This document shows positions 26,940-35,234 of a stretch of DNA of 64,000 bases, piece after piece. A model generated the notes under the pieces. That model was not told the DNA's origin, did not search any database, and saw only the letters and a program-made list of their open reading frames with translations. Position 1 is the first letter of the stretch; every line of letters begins with the position of its first letter. Origin of the DNA: Hydrogenophaga borbori (GTDB lineage Bacteria; Pseudomonadota; Gammaproteobacteria; Burkholderiales; Burkholderiaceae_C); NCBI RefSeq assembly GCF_003417535.1, contig NZ_QVLS01000011.1, positions 62,001-126,000 on the forward strand, in the 5' to 3' direction. Made by a program: the position numbers and the translations under genes.

Positions 26940-28022
26940 TCAGATCTTGGCCGAGGTGATGTAGCTGTCGTAGCGCCACTCGGAGAAGCGGCTCCACAGG
27001 ATCTGGTCGCGCTGGAAGGCGCGCATGTCCTGGTGGATCTTCTTGAACTCGGGCGACTTGGCCTCGTGCTCGGCGAACACCTCCATCGCGGTCTTGAAGC
27101 CGGCGTCCATCACGGCCTTGGGGAAGGCGACGAGCTTGGTGCCCGAGGCCACCAGGCGCTTGAGGGCGATGGGGTTCTGTGCGTCGTACTTGGCGGTCAT
27201 GTCGCGCGCGGCCACGGCACCGGCGGCGCGCACGATGGCCTTGTTCTCGGCGGACAGGGCGTCGAAGGCCTTCTTGTTGATGAAGAACTCCAGCTCGGCG
27301 CCGCCTTCCCACCAGCCGGGGTAGTGGTAGAAGGGCGCGACCTTGTTGAAGCCCAGGCGCTCGTCGTCGAAGGGGCCGACGAACTCGGTGGCGTCGAGCG
27401 TGCCCTTCTCCAGGGCCTGGTACACCTCGCCGGCGGGCATGTTCTGCGCCACCACGCCCAGCTTGGCCATGGACTCGCCGAACAGGCCGCCGCCCATGCG
27501 CATCTTCAGGCCCTTGAGGTCGGCCACGGTCTTGATTTCCTTGCGGTACCAGCCGCCCATCTGGGTGCCGGTGTTGCCGGAACTCATGGAGAGGATGTTG
27601 TACTTGGCGTAGAACTCGTCCATGAGCTTGCGGCCGTTGCCGTGCTCCATCCAGGCGTCCATGTGGCGCGCGGTCAGGCCGAAGGGCACGGCGCAGCCGA
27701 AGGCGAAGATGGAGTCCTTGCCGGTGAAGTAGTAGGACGCGGTCTGCGCCATCTCGATGGTGCTGTCCTGGATCGCGTCGACCACGCCGAAGGCGGGCAC
27801 GATCTCGCCGGCGGCGTGGATGGAGACCTCGAACTTGCCGCCGGACAGCGCCTTCACGGTCTCGGAGAACTTTTCGGCCGAGCCGAAGATGGTGGGCAGC
27901 GATTTCGGGAAGCTCGACGCCAGGCGCCAGCGAACGGCGGCCTGGGCATGCACCGCGGGTGCGATGCCGGTGGCGAGCACGCCGGCGATGCCGGCGTTCT
28001 TGATGAGGGAACGGCGATCCAT
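26940..28022 (-). CDS. TRAP transporter solute-binding protein (DctP/TakP type)
   Basis: 360 residues from the Met at 28022. The signal peptide begins MDRRSLIKNAGIAGVLATG and ends VHAQA, with a Tat-like start. The family ligand-binding region is GLKMRMGGGLFGESMAKLG, and PGWWEGGAELEFFINK resembles the 2-oxo-acid/lactate-binding TakP branch. No DctQ or DctM gene adjoins, so it is an orphan that must borrow a permease. The frame extends upstream to 28178, but that part lacks a signal sequence at its start. Confidence 0.87.
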   Translation of the reverse strand: MDRRSLIKNAGIAGVLATGIAPAVHAQAAVRWRLASSFPKSLPTIFGSAEKFSETVKALSGGKFEVSIHAAGEIVPAFGVVDAIQDSTIEMAQTASYYFTGKDSIFAFGCAVPFGLTARHMDAWMEHGNGRKLMDEFYAKYNILSMSSGNTGTQMGGWYRKEIKTVADLKGLKMRMGGGLFGESMAKLGVVAQNMPAGEVYQALEKGTLDATEFVGPFDDERLGFNKVAPFYHYPGWWEGGAELEFFINKKAFDALSAENKAIVRAAGAVAARDMTAKYDAQNPIALKRLVASGTKLVAFPKAVMDAGFKTAMEVFAEHEAKSPEFKKIHQDMRAFQRDQILWSRFSEWRYDSYITSAKI

Positions 28023-28113
28023 GGAAATTGACTCCTCGGGAAACGGGGATTGGGGTTGCGGACGCAACCACCTATAGGGAGGGGCAGTATGCCACCCCCC
28101 ATTCCTAGGGTTT

Positions 28114-28128
28114 TCACTAGATCGCGCC
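28114..28128. promoter_or_regulatory. Candidate regulatory motif in the TRAP/IorA divergent gap
   Basis: CTAGGGTTTTCACTAG-like sequence in the 272-base gap between the divergent TRAP and dehydrogenase genes. The core TAGGRTTTTC recurs upstream of the transporter genes at 4682 and 44710. Nothing else in the gap identifies a regulator. Confidence 0.3.
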
Positions 28129-28229
28129 CCACCCCGCGGGCCCGGGCCGCGTGCGCCCTGGCCTGGAGGATCAGGCAAGCATCTCGCAGCCCTGTGCTAA
28201 CACCCCGGGAGGGCGTTGGCCAACACTCT

Positions 28230-28264
28230 CGGCCATGCCGGCGGCCTGGGCCCCGGCATGGCCG
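28230..28264 (+). other. Strong leader stem-loop upstream of the dehydrogenase operon
   Basis: A perfect 12-bp inverted repeat (CGGCCATGCCGG / CCGGCATGGCCG) with an 11-nt loop lies 30 bases before the small-subunit start. Five T follow ten bases after the stem (28275-28279). It could be an attenuator, an RNA-stability element or a protein-binding dyad. No riboswitch consensus was recognised. Confidence 0.4.
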
Positions 28265-28294
28265 ATCCGCCTGCTTTTTCCCTTGGGAGACCCC

Positions 28295-28768
28295 ATGACC
28301 ACCCTTCAAGTCAATGGCCGGAACCACACGCTCGATGTGGACCCCGGCACCCCCGTGCTCTGGGCCCTGCGCGACAACCTGGGCATGACCGGCACCAAGT
28401 TCGGCTGCGGCGCGGCGCTGTGCGGCGCCTGCACCGTGCATCTCGATGGCCAGGCCATCCGCTCCTGCATCACGCCCGTGGGCAGCGTGGAGGGCCGCGC
28501 GATCACCACCATCGAGGCCGTGGCGCAAGGCGAGGACCGCGTGGGCCGCGCCGTGCACGAGGCCTGGGTCAAGCACGACGTGGCGCAGTGCGGCTACTGC
28601 CAGAGCGGCCAGATCATGAGCGCCACGGCCTTCCTCAAGTCCCTGCCCAAGGGCCAGCGGCCGAGCGCCGCCGATATCGACGCGGCCATGGCCGGCAACG
28701 TGTGCCGCTGCGGCACCTATGAGCGCATCCGCGCCGCGGTGGCCGAGGCCGCGCGCGCCATCGCCTGA
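28295..28768 (+). CDS. (2Fe-2S)-binding small subunit of a molybdenum dehydrogenase, IorA-like
   Basis: 157 residues from the ATG after a GGGAGA ribosome site. The ferredoxin-type cluster reads [15 protein letters not shown], and the second cluster comes from [12 protein letters not shown] and [12 protein letters not shown]. This is the electron-transfer subunit of xanthine-oxidase-family enzymes such as isoquinoline 1-oxidoreductase or aldehyde dehydrogenase. It is followed after 13 bases by the matching molybdopterin subunit. Confidence 0.92.
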   Translation: MTTLQVNGRNHTLDVDPGTPVLWALRDNLGMTGTKFGCGAALCGACTVHLDGQAIRSCITPVGSVEGRAITTIEAVAQGEDRVGRAVHEAWVKHDVAQCGYCQSGQIMSATAFLKSLPKGQRPSAADIDAAMAGNVCRCGTYERIRAAVAEAARAIA

Positions 28769-28781
28769 CGGAGGAACGGAC

Positions 28782-31028
28782 ATGCTGCCCGCCACCTTCA
28801 CCCCCGAACTGCCCCGTGCGCTGCAGCTGATGCTGGCGCGCGACGGCGCACCCGCCGAGGGCGTGGCCGAGCTGCCGCGCCGCGGCTTCCTCAAGCTCGC
28901 CGTGGCCAGCGGCTTCGCGCTGGGCCTCGCGCCGCTGGCCGCCCAGGCCCAGGGCGCGGGCGGGCCCGACCTGGCGCTCAAGCCCACGCAACAACCCGGC
29001 GCCTTCGTCGCCATTGCCACCGATGGGACCGTCACCGTCACCGTGAACCGGCTCGAATTCGGCCAGGGTGTGCAGACCGCGCTGCCCATGGTCCTGGCCG
29101 AGGAGCTGGACGCCGACTGGTCCCGGGTGCGCAGCCAGCTCGGCAGCAATGACCCGGCCTACGCCGATCCGTTGGCGGGCATGCACCTCACCGGCGGCTC
29201 CACCGCCATCAAGAACAGCTTCACGCAGTACCGCGAACTCGGCGCGCGCACGCGCGCCATGCTGGTGGGCGCGGCCGCCGCGCGCTGGAAGGCCGACCCG
29301 GCCACCCTGCGCACCGAGGCCGGTCACGTCGTCGGCCCCGGTGGCCGCCGCGCCAGCTACGGCGAACTGGCCGAGGCCGCGATGCAGCAGCCCGTGCCCG
29401 AGCGCGTGGCGCTGAAGGACCCGAAGCGCTTCAAGCTCATCGGCCAGCCCACCACGCGGCTGGACGCGCGCGCCAAGAGCAGCGGCCGGCAGGACTTCGG
29501 CATCGACGTGCGCCGCCCGGGCCAGCTCACGGCCGTGATCGCGCGCCCGCCGGTGTTCGGCGCCCGCTTGCGCTCGGTGGACGACGGTGCCGCGCGCGCG
29601 GTGAAGGGCGTCAAGGCCGTGCTGCGCGTGCCGCTGGACCGCGGCGCCGAGGGCGTGGCCGTGGTGGCCGAGGGCTACTGGCCCGCCAAGCTGGGGCGCG
29701 ACGCGCTCAAGATCGACTGGGCCAGCGACGCGGTGGACAAGGTCGACAGCGAGCGCCAGCTCGCCCAGTACCGCGAGCTCGCGGGCCGGCCCGGCGCGAC
29801 GCATTTCGACGCCGACATGGCGCCGCTGGCCACGGCGCCGAAGCGCATCGAGGCCGAGTTTGTTTTTCCCTACCTCGCGCACGCGCCGATGGAGCCGCTC
29901 AACTGCACGGTGGAGCTCGCCGAGGGCGGCGCCACGCTGTGGGTGGGCACGCAGATGCCGGGCCTGGACGGCATGGCCGCGGCGCGCGCCCTGGGGCTCA
30001 AGCCCGAGCAGGTGCGCGTGAACGTGCAGGCGGCCGGCGGTGGCTTCGGCCGGCGCGGCGTGCCCAGCAGCGAGTACGTGGTCGAGGCCTGCCAGATCGC
30101 CCGCGCCGCGCGCGAGGCGGGGGTTCGCGCACCGGTGCGCACCGTCTGGAGCCGCGAGGACGACATCAAGGGCGGCTACTACCGCCCCATGCACCTGCAC
30201 CGCGCGCGCATCGGCTTCGACGAGCGCGGCCGCGTGCTGGCCTGGGACCACGTGATCGTGGGCCAGTCCATCATCGCCGGCAGCCCCTTCGAGCCCTTCA
30301 TGGTGAAGAACGGCGTGGACCAGACCGCCGTGGAAGGCATGCGCGCGCCTTACCCCGTGCCCATGCGTTTGACCGTGCACCATCCCAAGGTCAATGTGCC
30401 GGTGCTGTGGTGGCGCAGCGTGGGCTCCACGCACACCGCCTTCGTGATGGAGACGCTGATCGACCAGATCGCGCGCGAGACGAACCAGGACCCGGTGGCC
30501 TACCGGCTGGCGATGTTCGGCGATCAACACCCGCGCCACCGCGACGCCCTGAAGCTCGCGGTGGACAAGAGCGGCTACGGCAGGCGACGGCTGGCCGAGG
30601 GCCGCGCCTGGGGCGTGGCGGTGCACGAGAGCTTCGATTCGGTGGTGGCCTACGTGGTCGAGGCCTCGGTGAAGGACGGCGAACCCGTGCTGCACCAGGT
30701 GACGGCGGGCGTGCACTGCAACCTCGTCGTCAACCCGCGCACGGTGGAGGCGCAGGTGCAGGGCGCGGCGCTGATGGGCCTGGGCATGTGCCTGCCCGGC
30801 GCGGCCATCACGCTCAAGGACGGCGTGGTCGAGCAGGGCAACTTCGGCGACTACCGCGTCGCGCGCATCACCGAGATGCCGAAGGTGGCCGTGCACACCG
30901 TGCCCAGCGCCGACCCGCCCACCGGCATGGGCGAGCCCGGCCTGCCGCCGCTGGCGCCGGCGTGGGCGAACGCGCTGGCGAGGATCACCGGCAAGCCCTT
31001 GCGCGATCTGCCCTTCAAGCTGGCCTGA
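28782..31028 (+). CDS. Molybdopterin-binding large subunit, IorB-like aldehyde/N-heterocycle dehydrogenase
   Basis: 748 residues. A twin-arginine segment (PRRGFLKLAVASGFALGLAP) near residue 33 predicts Tat export with the small subunit. Cofactor-binding segments include RLEFGQGVQTALPMVLAEEL, QAAGGGFGRRGVPSSEYVVE and the C-terminal GMGEPGLPPLAPAWANAL, whose Glu matches the catalytic base of the family. No cytochrome c subunit follows, although many relatives have one. The substrate is either an aldehyde or an aromatic N-heterocycle; this cannot be decided from sequence. Confidence 0.9.
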   Translation: MLPATFTPELPRALQLMLARDGAPAEGVAELPRRGFLKLAVASGFALGLAPLAAQAQGAGGPDLALKPTQQPGAFVAIATDGTVTVTVNRLEFGQGVQTALPMVLAEELDADWSRVRSQLGSNDPAYADPLAGMHLTGGSTAIKNSFTQYRELGARTRAMLVGAAAARWKADPATLRTEAGHVVGPGGRRASYGELAEAAMQQPVPERVALKDPKRFKLIGQPTTRLDARAKSSGRQDFGIDVRRPGQLTAVIARPPVFGARLRSVDDGAARAVKGVKAVLRVPLDRGAEGVAVVAEGYWPAKLGRDALKIDWASDAVDKVDSERQLAQYRELAGRPGATHFDADMAPLATAPKRIEAEFVFPYLAHAPMEPLNCTVELAEGGATLWVGTQMPGLDGMAAARALGLKPEQVRVNVQAAGGGFGRRGVPSSEYVVEACQIARAAREAGVRAPVRTVWSREDDIKGGYYRPMHLHRARIGFDERGRVLAWDHVIVGQSIIAGSPFEPFMVKNGVDQTAVEGMRAPYPVPMRLTVHHPKVNVPVLWWRSVGSTHTAFVMETLIDQIARETNQDPVAYRLAMFGDQHPRHRDALKLAVDKSGYGRRRLAEGRAWGVAVHESFDSVVAYVVEASVKDGEPVLHQVTAGVHCNLVVNPRTVEAQVQGAALMGLGMCLPGAAITLKDGVVEQGNFGDYRVARITEMPKVAVHTVPSADPPTGMGEPGLPPLAPAWANALARITGKPLRDLPFKLA

Positions 31029-31030
31029 TC

Positions 31031-31963
31031 TCAGGCCGGGGCGTCGGCCAGGGCCACGTAGCCCTGGCCGTTGCCCCGCGCGCTTTCCAGGTCGCGCAGC
31101 GGCGACAGACCGAACTGGCGGCTGTACTCGCGGCTGAACTGGGAGGCGCTCTGGTAGCCCACGCGGTAGCCGGCGCTGCCCACGTCCAGCCGCTCCACCA
31201 GCATCAGGCGGCGCGCCTCCTGCAGGCGCAGGCGCTTCTGGTACTGCAGCGGCGTCATGGCGGTGACCAGGCTGAAGTGGTGGTGCAGGGACGAGGCGCT
31301 CATGCCCACCTGGCTGGCCAGGGCCTCGATGCGCAGCGGCTGCCTGTAGTTCTGGCGCAGCCAGGCGATGGCCTTGGCGATCTTGTTGCTGGGGCTGTTG
31401 GCCGAGGCGATGCGCAACAGGGCGGGGCCGTGCGGACCCGTGAGCAGGCGGTAGAGGATTTCCTGTTCGATCAGCGGCGCCATGGCCGCGATGTCCTGCG
31501 GGCGCTCGAGCAGGCGCACCAGGCGCAGCATGGCGTCGAGCAGCTCCAGCGGTGCCTTGTGCACGGCCACGCCGCGCGGGCTGTCGCCAGGCAAGGCTTC
31601 GCTGGGCAGGCTCACGCGCGACAGGACCTCCTGCAGGCGCGCGCCGTCGATGGCCATGCCCAGGCTCAGCTTGGGCCGCTCGGGCGTGGCCTGCACGATG
31701 CACGAGATGACGGGCAGGTCCAGCGTTACCACCAGGCAGTCGCCGACGCCGTAGTGGTAGACCTCCTCGCCCAAGGTGAGGCGCTTGGCGCCCTGCGTGA
31801 CCAGCGCGAAGCAGGGCCACTGCGCCGTGTGCATGGGCAGCGAGGGCGAGCTCTGGCGGGCGAAGAACAGGTGGTCCACCGCGGTGGGTGTGAGGCCGTC
31901 GCGGTCGGTGGATCGGGCAATGATGCCGTTGATCTCGCTCAGGTAGTCGTCGGGCTTGAGCAT
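31031..31963 (-). CDS. AraC-family regulator with AraC_N domain (YqhC-like)
   Basis: 310 residues from the Met at 31963. The N-terminal cupin-like domain reads LPMHTAQWPCFALVTQGAKR and YGVGDCLVVTLDLPV. The C-terminal double HTH has IEALASQVGMSASSLHHHF and YRVGYQSASQFSREYSRQFG. This architecture matches regulators such as YqhC that respond to aldehydes and control nearby oxidoreductases. It converges on the IorAB-like operon with a 2-base gap, so it may sense a substrate of that enzyme. The stated effector is inference. Confidence 0.88.
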   Translation of the reverse strand: MLKPDDYLSEINGIIARSTDRDGLTPTAVDHLFFARQSSPSLPMHTAQWPCFALVTQGAKRLTLGEEVYHYGVGDCLVVTLDLPVISCIVQATPERPKLSLGMAIDGARLQEVLSRVSLPSEALPGDSPRGVAVHKAPLELLDAMLRLVRLLERPQDIAAMAPLIEQEILYRLLTGPHGPALLRIASANSPSNKIAKAIAWLRQNYRQPLRIEALASQVGMSASSLHHHFSLVTAMTPLQYQKRLRLQEARRLMLVERLDVGSAGYRVGYQSASQFSREYSRQFGLSPLRDLESARGNGQGYVALADAPA

Positions 31964-32112
31964 GGGGCCTTCATTCGTGGGGGGGCGCCGGGATGATCCC
32001 GCAAATGACCCGATCCTCCACGCCAGTGGGGTCAAACGGACGCGGGTTCGCAGGATCGGGCAAGCCCGGCGGAGGATCGTGGCAGCCGCCCGTCGGGCTG
32101 TCGCACGGCCCT

Positions 32113-32139
32113 GGTCACAATCGCTCCCTCCGATCCGTC
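32113..32139 (+). promoter_or_regulatory. Predicted ECF41-type promoter of the sigma-factor gene
   Basis: GGTCACA, a 16-base spacer and CGTC match the ECF41 promoter signature (TGTCACA at -35, CGTC at -10) with one mismatch. The predicted transcript would start about 7-11 bases after the -10 element, at or next to the ATG at 32149. That implies autoregulation and a leaderless mRNA, which fits the lack of a Shine-Dalgarno there. Confidence 0.6.
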
Positions 32140-32148
32140 TGGCGCGTC

Positions 32149-33093
32149 ATGAACGATCACTCCCTGGACAGCTTCCTTCGCCTGCGGCCCCGGCTGCGTG
32201 GCATCGCCTACCGCATGCTGGGCTCGGCCGCCGACGCCGACGAGGTGGTGCAGGACGCCTGGCTGCGCTGGCACGGCACCGACCCTGCGGCGGTGGCCAA
32301 CGCCGAGGCCTGGCTGGTCTCCGTCACCACGCGCCTGGCCATCGACCGGCTGCGCGCGGCGCAGTCGCGGCGCGAGCAGTACGTGGGCACCTGGCTGCCC
32401 GAGCCCATCCTCACCGAGGCCGAGGCACCGCACACGCCCGAGCAGATGCTGGAGCGGGCCGACCAGCTCTCGCTCGCCTTCCTCGCGGTGCTCGAGCGCC
32501 TGGCGCCCGAGGCGCGCGCGGCCTTCCTGCTGCGCGACATCTTCGAGGCCGAGTACGGCGAGGTGGCGGCGGCGCTGGGCAAGAGCGAGGCGGCCTGCCG
32601 CCAGCTGGTGCACCGCGCGCGCACCCTGCTCAAGGACGGGCGCGCGCGCCAGACCGTGCCACCCGAGGACCAGCGGCGCCTGCTGAGCGCCTTCGCCGAG
32701 GCGGCGTCGCGCGGCGACATCAGCGGCCTGAAGGCCGTGCTGGCCGAGGACGCGCGGCTCATCAGCGACGGCGGTGGCAAGGTGCCCAGCTTCGGCGTGC
32801 CCCTGCTGGGCGGCCAGCGCATCGCGCAGCTCTACCTGGCCACCAGCCTGCGCTTCGCGGGCCGCGTGCACTACGAACTGGCCCCGCTCAACGGCGAATG
32901 GGGCCTGTTGCGCTTCATCGACGGCGCGCTGGAGTCGGCGCAGGCGCTGCGGATCGAGGACGGTCGCGTCGTTGGCATCCATGTGCAGCGCAACCCCGAC
33001 AAGCTGCGGCACATCGCGCAGGCACTGGGTCACGCGCAACTGGACCCGTCGGTCACGAACTACGTCACAGGAGACGGCGCCGCTTCGTCTTGA
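32149..33093 (+). CDS. ECF41-type RNA polymerase sigma factor with SnoaL-like C-terminal extension
   Basis: 314 residues. Sigma region 2 spans about 8-75 (RLRGIAYRMLGSAADADEVV) and region 4 about 115-170 (AFLLRDIFEAEYGEVAAALG). A SnoaL-like extension follows. The ECF41 hallmarks are all visible: YVGTWLPEP in the linker, DGGGK in the extension and NPDKL near the C-terminus. In this group the fused extension replaces a separate anti-sigma factor. The next gene encodes the usual carboxymuconolactone-decarboxylase-like partner. The frame extends upstream to 31993, but the family N-terminus fits the 32149 start. Confidence 0.92.
   Translation: MNDHSLDSFLRLRPRLRGIAYRMLGSAADADEVVQDAWLRWHGTDPAAVANAEAWLVSVTTRLAIDRLRAAQSRREQYVGTWLPEPILTEAEAPHTPEQMLERADQLSLAFLAVLERLAPEARAAFLLRDIFEAEYGEVAAALGKSEAACRQLVHRARTLLKDGRARQTVPPEDQRRLLSAFAEAASRGDISGLKAVLAEDARLISDGGGKVPSFGVPLLGGQRIAQLYLATSLRFAGRVHYELAPLNGEWGLLRFIDGALESAQALRIEDGRVVGIHVQRNPDKLRHIAQALGHAQLDPSVTNYVTGDGAASS
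33063..33089 (+). promoter_or_regulatory. Predicted ECF41-type promoter of the partner gene
   Basis: CGTCACA, a 16-base spacer and CGTC, overlapping the 3' end of the sigma gene. The layout and spacer are the same as at 32113-32139. It lies about 50 bases before the partner gene start, leaving room for a normal leader with a GAAAGG ribosome site. Confidence 0.6.
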
Positions 33094-33140
33094 GGGGTGA
33101 AGGCTTCCTTCATTCCTTCTGACAACGAAAGGTGATTCCC

Positions 33141-33599
33141 GTGAACGCTCCCCGTCTCCCCTGGACCGAGATCGCGCCCAAGACCTACCAGGCCATGGCC
33201 GCCGTCAAGGCCAGCACCCTGCGCTCCACGCTGGGCAAGGGCCTGATGTCGCTGATGGACCTGCGCGTGTCGCAGATCAATGGCTGCGCCTTTTGCGTCG
33301 ACATGCACACGCGCGAGCTGCGCCAGCACGGCGAGGCCTGGCAGCGCATCAACAGCCTGTGCACCTGGCGTGAGACGGTGCTGTACAGCCCGCGCGAACG
33401 CGCGGCGCTGGCCTGGGCCGAGGCATTGACGCGCCTGCCGGACGGGCACGCGGGCCACGACAGCGCCTTCGACGCGCTGCGCGACCAGTTCAACGACCAG
33501 GAGATCGTTGAACTCAGCTGGACCATCGCCCAGATCAACACCTGGAACCGCATGGCCGTGGGCATGCACGCGCCGCTGCCCGACAAGCCGATCGAATAA
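33141..33599 (+). CDS. Carboxymuconolactone decarboxylase/AhpD-like protein, ECF41 partner
   Basis: 152 residues from the GTG at 33141, chosen because GAAAGG lies 8 bases upstream; a GTG at 33132 is in the same frame. The AhpD-type redox motif is CAFCVDMHTREL, with Cys49, Cys52 and His56. Genes of this kind are the standard and often only targets of ECF41 sigma factors, and the predicted promoter here agrees. The physiological reaction of the family partner is not settled, but thiol redox or peroxide chemistry is likely. Confidence 0.9.
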   Translation: MNAPRLPWTEIAPKTYQAMAAVKASTLRSTLGKGLMSLMDLRVSQINGCAFCVDMHTRELRQHGEAWQRINSLCTWRETVLYSPRERAALAWAEALTRLPDGHAGHDSAFDALRDQFNDQEIVELSWTIAQINTWNRMAVGMHAPLPDKPIE

Positions 33600-33614
33600 C
33601 GGTAGCCGCTGCGC

Positions 33615-34505
33615 TTAAGCGGTCCCGCGCGCGTCGGCCAGCAGGACTTCGGCCAGGCGCTGCGCGGCCGGGCCGGCGCCCTCGCGGTCCCCGAACACCA
33701 GGTACAGGTCGGCGAAGCGCTCGCCGCCGCGCCGCATGGGCAGGGGCTTGAGCCGGCCCGCGTCCAGGTCCGGGCGAATCAACTCCTCGGGCAGCCAGGC
33801 GAAGCCGTGGCCGCCGCGCGCGGCCTCGATGGAGGTGGAGATGTGGCTCACCGTCCAGCGGCGCGGCGTCTGCACCGCCGGCTCGTGGCCGCGCTGCGGA
33901 CTGGTCTCGCGCACCACCAGGTGGCGGTGCTGGCGCAGGTCGCGCAGCGTGACGGCGCGGCCCAACTGGTGCAGGGGGTGGTCCGGGTGGGCCACCAGCA
34001 GGAAGCGCACGCGCATCAGGTGCTGACCCTCATAGCCCGTGGGCACGGTGCCGTAGATGGCGATGTCGATGCCGCCTTCTTCCAGCAGCGAGCTGCGGTG
34101 GCCCAGCACGGCCTCCACCACCTCGACGCGCGTGTGTTCGGCGCTCTGGCCGAAGCGCTCCAGGCAATCGAACAGGCGCCGGTTGGGGTAGATCACTTCC
34201 ACCGCCAGCCGCAGCTCGGCCTCCCAGCCCAGCGACAGGCAGGCCGAGGCCGATTCCAGCGCGGCGGCCTCGGCCACCAGGTAGCGCGCGCGCTGGTACA
34301 GCTGCTCGCCGGTGGGCGTGAGCCGTGCCTTGCGGCCCTCCAGCTCGAACACCTGCACGCCAAGCTGCGCCTGGATCTGCTGCACCGCGTAGGTGACGGA
34401 GGACTGGCTGCGGCTGAGCTGCTCGGCCGCGCGCGCGTAGCCGCCGGCCTCCACCACGGCCACCAGGGCATTCCATTGATCGAGCGTGACGCGGGGGTGG
34501 GCCAT
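33615..34505 (-). CDS. LysR-family transcriptional regulator
   Basis: 296 residues from the Met at 34505. HTH: LDQWNALVAVVEAGGYARAA and SQSSVTYAVQQIQAQLG. The effector domain includes RLAVEVIYPNRRLFDCLERF and GGHGFAWLPEELI. It is divergent from the FMN-dependent reductase gene at 34607 and probably regulates it. The roughly 100-base gap is AT-rich compared with its surroundings and must hold both promoters. Confidence 0.88.
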   Translation of the reverse strand: MAHPRVTLDQWNALVAVVEAGGYARAAEQLSRSQSSVTYAVQQIQAQLGVQVFELEGRKARLTPTGEQLYQRARYLVAEAAALESASACLSLGWEAELRLAVEVIYPNRRLFDCLERFGQSAEHTRVEVVEAVLGHRSSLLEEGGIDIAIYGTVPTGYEGQHLMRVRFLLVAHPDHPLHQLGRAVTLRDLRQHRHLVVRETSPQRGHEPAVQTPRRWTVSHISTSIEAARGGHGFAWLPEELIRPDLDAGRLKPLPMRRGGERFADLYLVFGDREGAGPAAQRLAEVLLADARGTA

Positions 34506-34606
34506 GGCTTTTATTATCGATTGAGTAGATGGTTTTGAGCGGAATTTTGCGCTTTTTAATTCAATACGTCGATGTTTCAATGGCGCATCCCAACAAGGAA
34601 CCCGCC

Positions 34607-35221
34607 ATGAAAACCCTGCTCCTGATCCGCTCCAGTCTCCTGCTCGGCAACGGCCAGTCCAACCGCCTGGCCGACCGCTACGTCGCCGCCTGGCAGGCCG
34701 CCCACCCCGAGGGCCGCGTCGTCGTGCGCGACCTCGCGACCCACCCCGTGCCGCACCTGGACCTGGCGCGCGTGGGCGCCTTCTCCACGCCAGCCGAGCA
34801 GCGCACGCCCGAACAGCAGGCCCTGGTGGCCGAGTCCGACGCGCTCATCGCCGAGCTGCAAAGCGCCGATGTGGTGGCGCTGGGCCTGCCGCTCTACAAC
34901 TTCGGCATCCCGTCCACGCTCAAGGCCTACTTCGACCACATCGCCCGTGCCGGCGTCACCTTCCGCTACACCGCGGCCGGCGCCGAGGGCTTGGTCAAGG
35001 GCAAGCAGGTGCTGGTGTTCGCTGCGCGCGGCGGTCTCTACCAGGGCCAGCCGCACGATACGCAGACGCCCTACGTGCGCAACTTCCTGGGCTTCCTGGG
35101 CATGACGGACGTGCGCTTCGTCTTCGCCGAGGGCCTGAACATGGGCGAGGAACCGCGCCGCGAAGGCCTGCGCGCCGCCGAGGCGGACATCGACGCGCTG
35201 CTGGAGCCGGTGGCCGCCTGA
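34607..35221 (+). CDS. FMN-dependent NADH:quinone/azo reductase, AzoR-like
   Basis: 204 residues from the ATG with AAGGAA about 8 bases upstream; an in-frame ATG at 34580 is less well placed. The flavodoxin-like fold starts MKTLLLIRSSLLLGNGQSNR and contains LPLYNFGIPSTLKAYFDHI, the flavin-binding loop of AzoR proteins, and a VFAARGGLYQ segment. It reduces quinones or azo compounds by two electrons, protecting against quinone stress. Divergent LysR control is likely. Confidence 0.88.
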   Translation: MKTLLLIRSSLLLGNGQSNRLADRYVAAWQAAHPEGRVVVRDLATHPVPHLDLARVGAFSTPAEQRTPEQQALVAESDALIAELQSADVVALGLPLYNFGIPSTLKAYFDHIARAGVTFRYTAAGAEGLVKGKQVLVFAARGGLYQGQPHDTQTPYVRNFLGFLGMTDVRFVFAEGLNMGEEPRREGLRAAEADIDALLEPVAA

Positions 35222-35234
35222 GCGCCGCAGCCGC

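Noticed and set aside
28635-31820. 1061-codon minus-strand frame opposite the IorAB genes
   Set aside because: Antisense of well-conserved molybdenum enzyme genes; no motif of its own.
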